From NCBI GenBank assembly GCA_021819435.1, contig JAKARB010000008.1, positions 62,001 to 126,000 on the forward strand: DNA of 64,000 bases. Reading direction: 5' to 3'. Of this stretch, positions 28,046-36,788 are shown one piece after another (position 1 is the first letter of the stretch; every line of letters begins with the position of its first letter). The DNA is from Pseudomonadota bacterium. Its GTDB lineage: Bacteria; Pseudomonadota; Gammaproteobacteria; Burkholderiales; Burkholderiaceae_C. The notes beneath the pieces were generated by a model that saw only the letters and a list, made by a program, of their open reading frames with translations, did no database searches and was not told where the DNA came from. The position numbers and the translations under genes are program-made.

Positions 28046-29206
28046 TCAGAAGCGCTCTTCGGGGCGCAGGAAGCGCCACTTGCCAGCGGGCAGCTTGCCC
28101 AGCACGACGCGGCCCATGCGCACACGCTTGAGCCCCACCACCTTCAGGCCCACCAGCTCGCACATGCGGCGGATTTGACGCTTGCGGCCCTCGCGCAGCA
28201 CCACGCGCAATTGCTGCTCGTTCTGCCAGGACACCTGCGCGGGTTTGAGCTGCTTGCCATCGAGTTCCAAGCCATGGCGCATGAGCCGGATGGCTTCTTC
28301 GGGCGTCGCGGCTTGCACGTTCTCGGCATCGGGCTGAGCCACGCTCTGCACACGCACGAGGTACTCCTTTTCGACACCGGAGTCTTCGCCGATCAGGGCC
28401 TTGGCGATGCGGCCATCTTGCGTGAGCACCAGCAGGCCGGTGGAGTCGATGTCCAGGCGGCCAGCGGGCGCGAGGTTGCGCAGGTGCGCGCGGTTGAGCT
28501 TGATCGGCAGCTTGTCGTCAGACCAGCGGTTGTCCGGCGTGATCAAGGTGACGGCGGGCTCATGGCCGTCTTCGGCCTGGCCACTCACGTAGCCGATGGG
28601 CTTGTGCAGCAGGATGGTGACGCGCTGGGCCTGTTGTTGGTGGGCCTGCGGGTCGATGTCGATGGTGACATCGGGGAAGACGCGCAGGCCGAGCTCGGCG
28701 ATGAGTTCGCCGTTGACACGCACCCAGCCGGCTTCGATCCATTCGTCTGCTTCGCGGCGCGAGGCCATGCCACGCTCGCTCATCAGCTTGGACAGGCGCA
28801 CGCGGCCATCGTCTTCGACGGGGCGTTGGAAGGCGGGCTGGCGCGGATCGGTGGCGGCCTCATCGCCGCGGACCCTTTGGTCGCCGTCCCAGCGGTCATC
28901 GGGGCGTTTTTGCGGCCTGGCTGGGCGCGAAGGTCGTTCGTCGCGCTGGCCTTGGGCTGGACGGCGGTCGCCATGTCGGGGCCGGTCGTCACGTTGCTCA
29001 TGCCTGCGCTCATCGCGGCGCTCGAATCGAGGCTGATCGCCGCGCGCGTCGCGCTCCGCGCGTTCCGCTCGCGCCTGCTCGGCCTCCGCCGCGGTCATGC
29101 GCTTGCGTGGCGCGCTGCCTGCGCCACGCACTGGCGGCTTGTGGGCGGAGGTGGCGTCACCCGTCGCGGCGGGGCGCGACAGGCTGATCTTCTTGCGTTC
29201 GGTCAT
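28046..29206 (-). CDS. rluF: 23S rRNA pseudouridine synthase, RluB/RluF family
   Basis: Converts a uridine of 23S rRNA to pseudouridine. Domains: a highly charged Arg/Asp/Glu/Gln-rich N-terminal extension (about 35-130), an S4 RNA-binding domain (about 135-185, RLSKLMSERGMASRREAD), and the RsuA/RluB catalytic domain with Asp252 in GRLDIDSTGLL. The KEYLVRV and KRQIRRMCE motifs are closer to E. coli RluF than RluB. At 386 residues it is about 95 longer than RluF because of the N-terminal extension. It starts 6 bases after mutL. The exact target uridine is uncertain. Confidence 0.87.
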   Translation of the reverse strand: MTERKKISLSRPAATGDATSAHKPPVRGAGSAPRKRMTAAEAEQARAERAERDARGDQPRFERRDERRHEQRDDRPRHGDRRPAQGQRDERPSRPARPQKRPDDRWDGDQRVRGDEAATDPRQPAFQRPVEDDGRVRLSKLMSERGMASRREADEWIEAGWVRVNGELIAELGLRVFPDVTIDIDPQAHQQQAQRVTILLHKPIGYVSGQAEDGHEPAVTLITPDNRWSDDKLPIKLNRAHLRNLAPAGRLDIDSTGLLVLTQDGRIAKALIGEDSGVEKEYLVRVQSVAQPDAENVQAATPEEAIRLMRHGLELDGKQLKPAQVSWQNEQQLRVVLREGRKRQIRRMCELVGLKVVGLKRVRMGRVVLGKLPAGKWRFLRPEERF

Positions 29207-29212
29207 CGGGTC

Positions 29213-31336
29213 TCAGCGGCCGCGCAGGAAGAGCGCGTCCAGGTCTTTCAAGGTGAGCTGGCGCCAGGTGGGGCGGCCATGGTTGCACTGGTCGGCGCGT
29301 TCGGTGGCTTCCATGTCGCGCAGCAGGGCGTTCATCTCGGTCAAGGTCAGGCGGCGGTTGGCGCGCACGGCGCCATGGCAGGCCATGGTGGCCAGCAGCT
29401 CGTGCTGCGCGCGTTGCAACACGTCGCTGGCTTCGACCTGGGCCAAATCGGCCAGCACCGAGCGGGCCAGCTCGACGCCGTCGGCCTGCGCCAGCGCCGT
29501 GGGCAAGGCACGCACCGCCAGCTTGCCGGGGCCGATCAGATCCACGTCCAGGCCGAGTTGCAGCAGCGTTTCGTGGTGGGTCTCGGCGGTCGCGCATTCT
29601 TGCGGTGTGGCCGCGAAGGTCTGCGGCAGCAGCAGCGGCTGGCTGGCCAGGCGGTCGGCCGACAACTGCGCTTTGAGCCGCTCGTAGACCACGCGTTCGT
29701 GCGCCGCGTGCATGTCCACGATGATCAGGCCGTGGGCGTTCTCGGCCAGCACGTAGATGCCGCCGATCTGCGCGATGGCGCGGCCCAGTGGCCATTCGTG
29801 TTCGGGCAGGGCGTCTTCACCGGTGGCACCACCACGTGAGAGGGCGGTGGCCAGGTTGCTGGCTGGCGGCGGTGCAGCGCCGTCTTCGGCTTGGCGAACG
29901 ATGCGGGGCAAGTCGAGGCCGGAAAACGCATCCACAGCCGGGGCTTGCGCCTGGCCGTTCAGGGTGGTGTCTACCGTGTCATCCAGCGATGAGCCCGTCC
30001 GCACCACAGAGGACGCCGAAGAGGCCGCGTCAACAGGCCAGCCAGCCCAGCGGCGTTCGCTGGTGCTGTCTGCGGCTTGCCACGGCAGCGCATTCTGGCG
30101 GGTCGACAGGATGGGCGACGGGGCATTGGGCGAAGCTGGCGCGCCGTCGACCGAGGAGCCCGAAGAAGCAGGCACGCCAAAAGTGCTGGAAGCGCCGCCA
30201 GAGCCCAAAGCGCCAGACAAGCCTGGCGCATCGGCCAACGCGCCTCCTGGAACTGTCGCCTGCGTGGACACCTGCGCCCGCGACAGGGCCAGCGCCTGCT
30301 CGACCGCCTTGCGCACCGCCTGGTGCACCTCGCGCGAATCGCGGAAGCGCACCTCGATCTTGGTTGGGTGCACGTTCACGTCCACGCGCTCGGGGTCGAT
30401 CTCGATGAAGAGCACGTAGGTGGGCTGGCGGCTGCCGTGCAGCACGTCCTCGTAGGCCGAGCGGATGCCGTGGGCGATGAGCTTGTCGCGCACGTAGCGG
30501 CCGTTGACGTAGCAGTATTGCCAGTCGGCGCGGGAACGGGCGGCGTCGGGCAGGCCGGTGCGGCCGAACACGCGCATCGGCCCGATCTGCAGCTCGACCT
30601 CGCGGCTGCCATCGACGAAGGTGTCGCCGAGGATGTCATGCACGCGCTGTTGCAGCGAGCCCGGGCGCAACTGCTCCACCAGCTTGCCCTCGTGCCAGAC
30701 GCTGAAGCCCACGTCCGGACGCGCCAGCGCATGGCGGCGCACGGACTCCAGGCAGTGGGCCAGCTCGGTGGCATCAGACTTCAGGAACTTGCGGCGCGCG
30801 GGCGTGCTGAAGAACAGCTCGCGCACCTCGACGCTGGTGCCCACGGCGCGCGCAGCGGGGCTCAACTCGCCCGAGCGGGCATCGAGCCGGTGGGCGTGAG
30901 CGTCCTCGGCCGTGCGGCTGGCGATGGACGATTCAGACACCGACGCGATGGCCGCCAGCGCCTCGCCCCGAAAGCCCATGGTGGCCACGTGCTCCAGGTC
31001 GTGCAGCGAACGGATCTTGCTGGTGGCGTGGCGTTGCAGCGCCAGGGGCAGCTCGGCCACGGGGATGCCGCAGCCGTCGTCCTCGACGAGGATCTGGCGC
31101 ACACCGCCGCCCATCAGCTTGACGGTGACCTGCGTGGCGCCCGCGTCGAGCGCGTTGTCGACCAGTTCTCGCACCACGGAAGCCGGGCGCTCGACCACCT
31201 CGCCAGCAGCGATCTGGCTCACCAACTCGTCGGGCAGGGCCTGGATGGTGCGCCTGCCGGGTGTGCTCCCCCCCGGAACGGGCGTGTCGGCGGCGGCCGG
31301 AGTGAACCCGGTGGAGCGGAGAGGGTCTGCTGTCAT
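29213..31336 (-). CDS. mutL: DNA mismatch repair protein MutL, endonuclease type
   Basis: Couples mismatch recognition by MutS to strand excision. The GHKL ATPase is N-terminal: AAGEVVERPASVVREL with catalytic Glu57, DDGCGI, and the GFRGEAL lid, up to about residue 330. A Ser/Ala/Pro-rich linker (about 345-520) leads to the dimerisation domain. That domain has DMHAAHERVVYE at 541-552, matching the metal-binding D-x-H-A-x2-E-x4-E endonuclease motif, plus ACHGAVRAN and GRPTW. Hence this MutL should nick DNA itself and not need MutH. The ATG at 31336 (MTADPL) is chosen over 31399. Length is 707 residues. It is divergent from dedA. Confidence 0.95.
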   Translation of the reverse strand: MTADPLRSTGFTPAAADTPVPGGSTPGRRTIQALPDELVSQIAAGEVVERPASVVRELVDNALDAGATQVTVKLMGGGVRQILVEDDGCGIPVAELPLALQRHATSKIRSLHDLEHVATMGFRGEALAAIASVSESSIASRTAEDAHAHRLDARSGELSPAARAVGTSVEVRELFFSTPARRKFLKSDATELAHCLESVRRHALARPDVGFSVWHEGKLVEQLRPGSLQQRVHDILGDTFVDGSREVELQIGPMRVFGRTGLPDAARSRADWQYCYVNGRYVRDKLIAHGIRSAYEDVLHGSRQPTYVLFIEIDPERVDVNVHPTKIEVRFRDSREVHQAVRKAVEQALALSRAQVSTQATVPGGALADAPGLSGALGSGGASSTFGVPASSGSSVDGAPASPNAPSPILSTRQNALPWQAADSTSERRWAGWPVDAASSASSVVRTGSSLDDTVDTTLNGQAQAPAVDAFSGLDLPRIVRQAEDGAAPPPASNLATALSRGGATGEDALPEHEWPLGRAIAQIGGIYVLAENAHGLIIVDMHAAHERVVYERLKAQLSADRLASQPLLLPQTFAATPQECATAETHHETLLQLGLDVDLIGPGKLAVRALPTALAQADGVELARSVLADLAQVEASDVLQRAQHELLATMACHGAVRANRRLTLTEMNALLRDMEATERADQCNHGRPTWRQLTLKDLDALFLRGR

Positions 31337-31499
31337 GACATCATTGTAAAAGGGTGCCTGCCCGAGACCACCGGTGCGCCAGCGGTCTCCCCGCCGCACC
31401 CGCTGCCTTGCAGTTTGCTAATGCGGCCTTTTTTGCCCCGTTCTGACGCCTTTTTGCCGCTTCTTTGTCGCCTCTTTGCCGCCTTCTCGGGCGCCCGCC

Positions 31500-32159
31500 A
31501 TGGAAATCGCCACCTTCCTCATCGACTTCATCCTGCACATCGACAAGCACCTCAAGGAGTTCGTCGACGCCTACGGCACGCTGGTGTATGCGCTGCTTTT
31601 CCTGATCGTTTTCGTCGAAACCGGCCTGGTGGTGATGCCCTTCCTGCCGGGCGACTCGCTGCTCTTCATGGTCGGCACGCTGGCGGCAGCCGATGCCATG
31701 AGCCTGCCGGTGGCCATCGCTGTGCTGCTGGTGGCCGCCATCGCGGGCGACCAGCTCAACTACAGCATCGGGCGCTACTTCGGGCCGAAGGTCTTCCAGT
31801 GGGAAGACTCGCGCTTCTTCAACCGCAAGGCCTTCGATGCCGCGCACGCCTTCTATGAAAAGCACGGCGGCGTCACCATCATCCTCGCGCGCTTCATGCC
31901 GTTCATCCGCACCTTCGCGCCTTTCGTGGCCGGCGTGGCCGAGATGAATCGCGGCAAGTTCACCGCCTTCAACGTGGTGGGCGCCGTGATCTGGGTGGTG
32001 GGGCTGTGCGTGGCCGGCTACCTGTTCGGCAACATCCCCTTCGTGCAGGAGCACCTGAGCAAGATCATCCTGGCGATGATCATCCTGCCGGGGCTGATCG
32101 CGCTGTACGGCGGCTGGCGGGCGACCCGCGCCGAGAAGCAGGCGGCGGGCGCGGTTTGA
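31500..32159 (+). CDS. DedA family membrane protein
   Basis: A 219-residue inner membrane protein of the SNARE-associated/DedA family. It has the family motif F-x-E-x-G-L-x-x-x-P-x-L-P-G-D-S (seen as FVETGLVVMPFLPGDSLL) and the second motif ARFMPFIRTFAPFVAGVAEM with its conserved Arg residues; four to five helices are predicted. DedA proteins recycle undecaprenyl phosphate or other lipids, and family mutants have envelope and proton-motive defects. The ATG at 31500 was chosen for the usual start MEIATFLIDF. It is divergent from mutL and convergent with amiC, interrupting the otherwise conserved amiC-mutL adjacency. Confidence 0.9.
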   Translation: MEIATFLIDFILHIDKHLKEFVDAYGTLVYALLFLIVFVETGLVVMPFLPGDSLLFMVGTLAAADAMSLPVAIAVLLVAAIAGDQLNYSIGRYFGPKVFQWEDSRFFNRKAFDAAHAFYEKHGGVTIILARFMPFIRTFAPFVAGVAEMNRGKFTAFNVVGAVIWVVGLCVAGYLFGNIPFVQEHLSKIILAMIILPGLIALYGGWRATRAEKQAAGAV

Positions 32160-32236
32160 TGCTGGGCTGACGCAGCGCGGCTCTGCGGCTCATGGGGGGG
32201 CGGCTCATGAGCCCCTCAGCCTCTCGCCTCTTCATG

Positions 32237-32284
32237 CGCTGATCAAGTCGCCAATCTCAGCGCCAATCTAAGCGTCAATCAAAG
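32237..32284. repeat. 4 x 12-bp degenerate tandem repeat at the 3' end of amiC
   Basis: Four consecutive 12-mers: CGCTGATCAAGT, CGCCAATCTCAG, CGCCAATCTAAG and CGTCAATCAAAG. The amiC stop codon (32281-32279) lies inside the last unit, so the array begins at the end of the coding region and extends into the dedA-amiC gap. Seen directly; purpose unknown. Confidence 0.75.
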
Positions 32285-33808
32285 TGCTCTGTTGCGCGCC
32301 AACGGCGGGTTGCGCTCGAAGTACCGCCTGATGCCTGACATCAAGGCTTCGGCCAGTTTGGTCTGGTAGTCGTCGTCACGCAGCTTGCTCTCTTCTTCCG
32401 GGTTCGAGATGAAGCCGGTTTCCACCAGGATGGATGGGATGTCCGGGGCCTTGAGCACCGCGAAGCCCGCCTGCTCGACCGTGGCCTTGTGCAGTCTGCC
32501 GACCTTGCCCAGGTGCGAGAGCACCGCCTGACCGAGCTTGAGGCTGTCCTTGATCTGGGCGGTGGTGGACATGTCAAGCAAGGCATGCATGACCGATTTG
32601 TCCTTGGCCTTGATGTTGACGCCGCCCACCATGTCAGAGGCGTTTTCGCGTTTGGCCATCCAGCGCGCGGCGGCGCTCGTCGCGCCTTTGTCGGACAGCG
32701 CGAAAATCGAGGCGCCGCGCGCCTGCGGGTTCATGAAGGCGTCGGCGTGGATGGACACGAACAAATCGGCCTGCACGCGCCGGGCTTTGCCCACGCGGTC
32801 TTGCAGCGGCACGAAGTAGTCCGACTCGCGCGTGAGCATGGCGCGCATGCCGGGTTGGGCGTTGATGCGCGCGCGCAGCTTCTGGGCGATCGACAGCACC
32901 ACGTCCTTCTCGTAAAGCCCGCTCGGGCCGATGGCACCCGGGTCTTCGCCGCCGTGGCCCGCGTCGATGGCCACGACGATCAGGCGCTGGGTTTGCGCGA
33001 GGCGTTCGGTGCTCTCCTTGCCGCCATCCTTGCCCGGGTCTTTGTTGCGCTCGGTCATGCGATCAGGCGTGCGGTCAGCTCCCACAGATGGAGCACGGCC
33101 AGCCGGGGCTTGGGCCTGGCGCTCTGCTGGCGAGCCGGTTTTGCCAGGCAGGCTGCCGATGAACTCGCCCAGGGCGTCGTTCACCGATTCGGCGGCCTGG
33201 TCTGAAAACGTGCTGCCCTGGGTGCCCGGCTGGGCGCTGGCGCTGCCCGATGCACCTGCACCTGCACCTGGCACTGCTGGTGCCGAAGCACTGCCCCCTG
33301 AGCTGGACGGTGTGCTCGCATTGCCGGTTGAGGGTGGCATGGAGGCCGACTGCAACGCCAGGCGCGGGTCAACAGCCTGACGGGGATAGAGGTCGAACAC
33401 CAGGCGGTGTTGATAAGCCGCCACCGGCGCGAGCCCGAACACCTGCGGTTTGATGGCCTGCTTCAGGTCAATGACCAGGCGCACCACCTTGGTCCGGTTC
33501 TGGCCCACGCGCACGCCGGCGATGTAAGGGTCGTCGGCGCGCACCTTGCGCACCAACTCCTTCAGCTGCGGGCTGAGCTCCAGGCCATCGATGTCGATGA
33601 CCAGGCGATTGGGGTTGTCAACCGCGAAGAAGGTGGCGTTGAGCGCCGTGTCGGACTCCAGCGTCACGCGCGTGTAGGCATCGGCCGGCCACAGGCGGAC
33701 GGCCACCAATTGCGCGCCCCACGCCAACTCTGCCGGCCCCAGCACCAGCAAGGCGGTGCTACCGAGGGCCTTGAGCATTTGGCGGCGCGAGGTGTTTGGT
33801 TCAGCCAT
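32279..33808 (-). CDS. amiC: N-acetylmuramoyl-L-alanine amidase with AMIN domain (AmiC type)
   Basis: Cleaves the septal peptidoglycan to let daughter cells separate. Order: a twin-arginine signal (SRRQMLKALG, residues 8-17, hydrophobic to about 30), an AMIN domain that binds peptidoglycan (about 35-150), a Pro/Ser/Gly-rich linker (about 155-270), and a zinc Amidase_3 domain beginning at VVAIDAGHGGEDPGA (near 285) and containing FVSIHADAF and VETGFISN. The ATG at 33808 overlaps the tsaE stop by 8 bases (ATGGCTGA), so the two are coupled. Length 509. EnvC- or NlpD-type activators are expected elsewhere. The tail ends within a 12-bp tandem repeat. Confidence 0.93.
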   Translation of the reverse strand: MAEPNTSRRQMLKALGSTALLVLGPAELAWGAQLVAVRLWPADAYTRVTLESDTALNATFFAVDNPNRLVIDIDGLELSPQLKELVRKVRADDPYIAGVRVGQNRTKVVRLVIDLKQAIKPQVFGLAPVAAYQHRLVFDLYPRQAVDPRLALQSASMPPSTGNASTPSSSGGSASAPAVPGAGAGASGSASAQPGTQGSTFSDQAAESVNDALGEFIGSLPGKTGSPAERQAQAPAGRAPSVGADRTPDRMTERNKDPGKDGGKESTERLAQTQRLIVVAIDAGHGGEDPGAIGPSGLYEKDVVLSIAQKLRARINAQPGMRAMLTRESDYFVPLQDRVGKARRVQADLFVSIHADAFMNPQARGASIFALSDKGATSAAARWMAKRENASDMVGGVNIKAKDKSVMHALLDMSTTAQIKDSLKLGQAVLSHLGKVGRLHKATVEQAGFAVLKAPDIPSILVETGFISNPEEESKLRDDDYQTKLAEALMSGIRRYFERNPPLARNRAL

Positions 33809-34340
33809 GGGCGGCTTCTCCTGCTTCGGCCAGCGCGTGCAGCGCCGCTGCGCCGACATCGGTACACGCTTGCAGGCGCACCTGACGGCTGGTTTCGCCC
33901 GAGGGCTCGATCAGCAGCCGCAGATCGGGGCAGGGCAGCAGGCCGGCGGCCTTGTCCGGCCACTCGACCAGCTTGAGCCCGGCCGCGCCGAACAGGTCGC
34001 GGAACCCCGCATCTTCCCATTCCTGCGGGTCGTTGAATCGGTAGAAATCGAAGTGGTGGATGGCGACGCCAGGCACCTGGTGCGGCTCGACCACCGCGTA
34101 GCTCGGGCTCTTGATGCGCCCTTGCACGCCAAGCGCCCTCAGCAGGTGCCGCGTGAAGGTGGTCTTGCCAGCGCCCAATGTGCCTTGCAATTCGACGACG
34201 AGGCTACCCCCCTTGCGCAGTCCCGGGGCCACCGCAGCCGCGAGCCGTTCGGCCAAGGCGATGCATCCGGCCTCGTCGGGCCAGGTGTCTTCGCGCGTGG
34301 CGATGGTGGGATGGCTTGCTAGGATGGGCGAATGCGTCAT
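33801..34340 (-). CDS. tsaE: tRNA threonylcarbamoyladenosine biosynthesis ATPase TsaE
   Basis: ATPase needed with TsaB, TsaC and TsaD to form t6A at position 37 of ANN-decoding tRNAs. The 179-residue product has Walker A GTLGAGKT at 53-60, the SPSYAVVEPH segment and the HFDFYRF motif with the LVEWPDK region that complete the family signature. The ATG at 34340 (MTHSPIL) is used; an in-frame extension to 34505 reads through the tandem repeats upstream and would overlap queG. It is divergent from queG and coupled to amiC, as in the E. coli queG/tsaE/ami neighbourhood. Confidence 0.94.
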   Translation of the reverse strand: MTHSPILASHPTIATREDTWPDEAGCIALAERLAAAVAPGLRKGGSLVVELQGTLGAGKTTFTRHLLRALGVQGRIKSPSYAVVEPHQVPGVAIHHFDFYRFNDPQEWEDAGFRDLFGAAGLKLVEWPDKAAGLLPCPDLRLLIEPSGETSRQVRLQACTDVGAAALHALAEAGEAAHG

Positions 34341-34427
34341 GAACTTCGACCCGACTCGGGCCCTGCGGCAGAGGTCGATCCCGCCAAGCGAGGGCTGGTT
34401 GATGAAGCCCACAGGGAAATCCGGTGG

Positions 34428-34475
34428 GGCTTTCAACTCGGCCTTCAACATGGCCCTCAACCGGGCTTTGAACAG
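34428..34475. repeat. 4 x 12-bp degenerate tandem repeat upstream of queG
   Basis: Four consecutive 12-mers with consensus GGCYTTCAACNN: GGCTTTCAACTC, GGCCTTCAACAT, GGCCCTCAACCG and GGCTTTGAACAG. They end 12 bases before the queG ATG, in the tsaE-queG divergent region. Seen directly; role unknown. Confidence 0.8.
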
Positions 34476-34487
34476 GAACGAGAGCTG

Positions 34488-35618
34488 ATGGCGCTTTTGC
34501 GCCAATGGGCTGCGGAACTGGGATTTTCTCAGATTGGCGTAGCCGATGTCGATTTGTCAAGTGCCGAGCCGCGTTTGATGGATTGGCTGGCGCGTGGTTT
34601 CCACGGTGAGATGCACTACATGGCCGCTCACGGCCTCAAGCGCGCAAGGCCTGCCGAGCTGGTGCCGGGCACCGTGCGCGTGATCACCGCGCGCATGGAC
34701 TATCTGCCTGAATCTCTGCCCAAAAACCTGCCCGATGGCGAGGGCTGGCAAGCCATCGAATGGCGGCGGCTGTCGTCGCCCGGCGCGGCCACCGTGTCGG
34801 CCTACGCCCGGGGGCGTGACTACCACAAGGTCTTGCGCGCCCGTCTGCAAAAGCTCGCCGACCGCCTGGCTCAGCACATCGGCCCCTTCGGTCACCGCGT
34901 GTTCACCGATTCGGCGCCGGTGCTGGAGGTCGAACTGGCCAGCCGCAGCGGCATCGGTTGGCGCGGCAAGCACACGCTGCTGCTCTCGCGCGAGGCGGGC
35001 TCGACCTTTTTCCTCGGCGAGATCTACGTGGACCTGGCCTTGCCGCTCACGCCGCCCGAGCCCACCCGTTGCGGCACCTGCCAAGCCTGCATCGAGGTTT
35101 GCCCCACCCAGGCCATCGTTGAAGAAGGGCTGGTCGACGCCCGCCGCTGCATTTCCTACCTGACGATCGAGCTGGGCGGGCCGATCCCGGTCGAGCTGCG
35201 CCCGCTGATCGGTAATCGCATTTACGGCTGCGATGACTGCCAGCTCACCTGCCCCTGGAACAAGTTTGCCCGCCGCGCGGTGGTGCCGGACTTCGACGTG
35301 CGCCCAGGCCTGGCCGACCCGACCCTGCTGCAACTGTGGCGCTGGGACGAAGCCACCTTCCTCAAGCAGACCGAGGGCAGCGCCATCCGCCGCATCGGCT
35401 TCGCGCGCTGGCAGCGCAACATCGCGGTGGCCATGGGCAACACGCTGGCGGGGCGGCTGCATGGTGCGTCGCCCGGGTGTCCGCCAGTCCTGCGAGATGA
35501 GCTGCGGCGGGCCTTGCAGGCGTGGCTGAGGCAGCCGCCCGAGCTTGGCGAGCAGCAGTCCCTGGTGGCCGAGCACGTAGCGTGGGCGCTGGCCCAAGCC
35601 GATGAGCCGGCGTGTTGA
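34488..35618 (+). CDS. queG: epoxyqueuosine reductase
   Basis: Reduces epoxyqueuosine to queuosine in tRNA using a cobalamin cofactor and two 4Fe-4S clusters. The 376-residue product equals the family length (E. coli 379). A cobalamin-binding N-terminal domain includes VFTDSAPVLE with catalytic Asp141. Ferredoxin-type motifs follow: Cys195, 198, 201 and 205 in CGTCQACIEVCPTQAI, then Cys248, 251 and 255 in YGCDDCQLTCPWNKF, with Cys221 as the probable fourth ligand; a HEAT-like C-terminal helix set ends the protein. The ATG at 34488 is chosen because MALLRQWAAELGF is the family start; an open frame to 34332 would overlap tsaE. Confidence 0.93.
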   Translation: MALLRQWAAELGFSQIGVADVDLSSAEPRLMDWLARGFHGEMHYMAAHGLKRARPAELVPGTVRVITARMDYLPESLPKNLPDGEGWQAIEWRRLSSPGAATVSAYARGRDYHKVLRARLQKLADRLAQHIGPFGHRVFTDSAPVLEVELASRSGIGWRGKHTLLLSREAGSTFFLGEIYVDLALPLTPPEPTRCGTCQACIEVCPTQAIVEEGLVDARRCISYLTIELGGPIPVELRPLIGNRIYGCDDCQLTCPWNKFARRAVVPDFDVRPGLADPTLLQLWRWDEATFLKQTEGSAIRRIGFARWQRNIAVAMGNTLAGRLHGASPGCPPVLRDELRRALQAWLRQPPELGEQQSLVAEHVAWALAQADEPAC

Positions 35619-35723
35619 ACTGGCGTGTTGAAGCGTCGCGAGCCGACTGCCTGGATGCGCTGGACATGCCGCGGGTGAGCGGCGACGCATCGGCACCCAC
35701 GCGGCGGTGGCCGGCTCGTTCGC

Positions 35724-36701
35724 TCAGCCGTTGAGCAGCACCAGCTTGCCGCGCACCTGCCGCGAGCCCATCAGCTTGAAGGCATCCTTGAGCTGCGACA
35801 TCGGCAGCTTGTGCTCCACCACCGGCTTGATCTTGCCTTCCATGTACCAGGCGGCCAGCTGCATCAAGCAGGCGGCGTTGTTCTGCGGTTCGCGCTTGGC
35901 GAACTCGCCCCAGAACACGCCCAGCAACGAGGCGCCCTTGAGCAGCGCCAGGTTCAGCGGCAGGCTGGGGATGGCGCCATTGGCGAAGCCGACGACCAGG
36001 TGGCGGCCGCGCCAGGCGATGGAGCGAAAGGCCTGCTCGGTGAGCTCGCCGCCGACCGGGTCGTAGACCACGTCGGGGCCCTTGCCTTCGGTGAGGGCCT
36101 TGAGTTCGTCGCGCAGGTTGTGCGTGCTGTAGTTGATGGTGGCATCCGCGCCCAGTTCCTTGCACAGCGCGCACTTCTCGTCCGACGAAGCCGCCGCGAT
36201 CACCTTCGCGCCTGCGGCCTTGGCGATCTGGATGGCGGCCGTGCCGACACCACCGGCAGCCCCAAGCACCAGCACTGTCTCGCCGGCCTTGAGCGCGGCG
36301 CGGTCCATGAGCGCGTGGTAGGTGGTGCCGTAGGTGCACAGGAAGGCGGCGGCGTCCTCGAACGAGAAGACTGGGGGCAAGGGCATGAGCAGTGCGGCAG
36401 GCGCGACCACGTGCGTACCGAAGCCGCCAGTGCCCGCGAAGCCCGCGACCTGCGTGCCCACGCTGAGGTGCTTGACGCCTTCGCCCACGGCCTCGACCAC
36501 GCCCGCGAACTCGGCGCCGGGCACGAAGGGCAGGGGAGGCTTCATCTGGTACTTGCCCTGCACGATCAGCAGATCAGGAAAGTTCAGGCTGGCGGCTTTG
36601 ATGGCCACGCGCACTTCGCCCTTGCCGGGCTCGGGGGTCGGGGCTTCTTTCCAGGTCAGGGCCTCGGGACCGTCCAGGGTTTCGCAGAACCAGGCTTGCA
36701 T
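35724..36701 (-). CDS. NADPH:quinone oxidoreductase family protein (zinc-independent MDR)
   Basis: A 325-residue medium-chain dehydrogenase/reductase without the zinc ligands. It has the GroES-like N-terminal domain (SLNFPDLLIVQGKYQ, PFVPGAEFAGVV), and the Rossmann loop AAGGVGTAAIQIAKAAGA with the AAG-GVG pattern for NADPH binding; AASSDEKCALCKELGAD and VVYDPVGG follow. Such enzymes reduce quinones or enoyl compounds. The ATG at 36701 (MQAWFCETL) has AGGAG about 9 bases upstream; a farther ATG at 36731 lacks one. It converges with queG and lies 87 bases after the YpfJ-type gene on the same strand. The physiological substrate is unknown. Confidence 0.9.
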   Translation of the reverse strand: MQAWFCETLDGPEALTWKEAPTPEPGKGEVRVAIKAASLNFPDLLIVQGKYQMKPPLPFVPGAEFAGVVEAVGEGVKHLSVGTQVAGFAGTGGFGTHVVAPAALLMPLPPVFSFEDAAAFLCTYGTTYHALMDRAALKAGETVLVLGAAGGVGTAAIQIAKAAGAKVIAAASSDEKCALCKELGADATINYSTHNLRDELKALTEGKGPDVVYDPVGGELTEQAFRSIAWRGRHLVVGFANGAIPSLPLNLALLKGASLLGVFWGEFAKREPQNNAACLMQLAAWYMEGKIKPVVEHKLPMSQLKDAFKLMGSRQVRGKLVLLNG

Positions 36702-36788
36702 CGTGGGTGTCTCCTCGGGGTGATGCGTCATCGCGGTGCGCGGGTGTTTCGCGCTTGTCGGGGCACGGGGGCGCCTCTTTTCATTGCC

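Noticed and set aside
28016..31858. Long plus-strand open frames opposite rluF and mutL (to 29839, and 30077-31858)
   Set aside because: Both are antisense to firmly identified genes and their translations show no family motifs.
35609..35632. Duplicate GGCGTGTTGAA across the queG stop codon
   Set aside because: Only two 11-bp copies; most simply a small slippage duplication with no functional sign.
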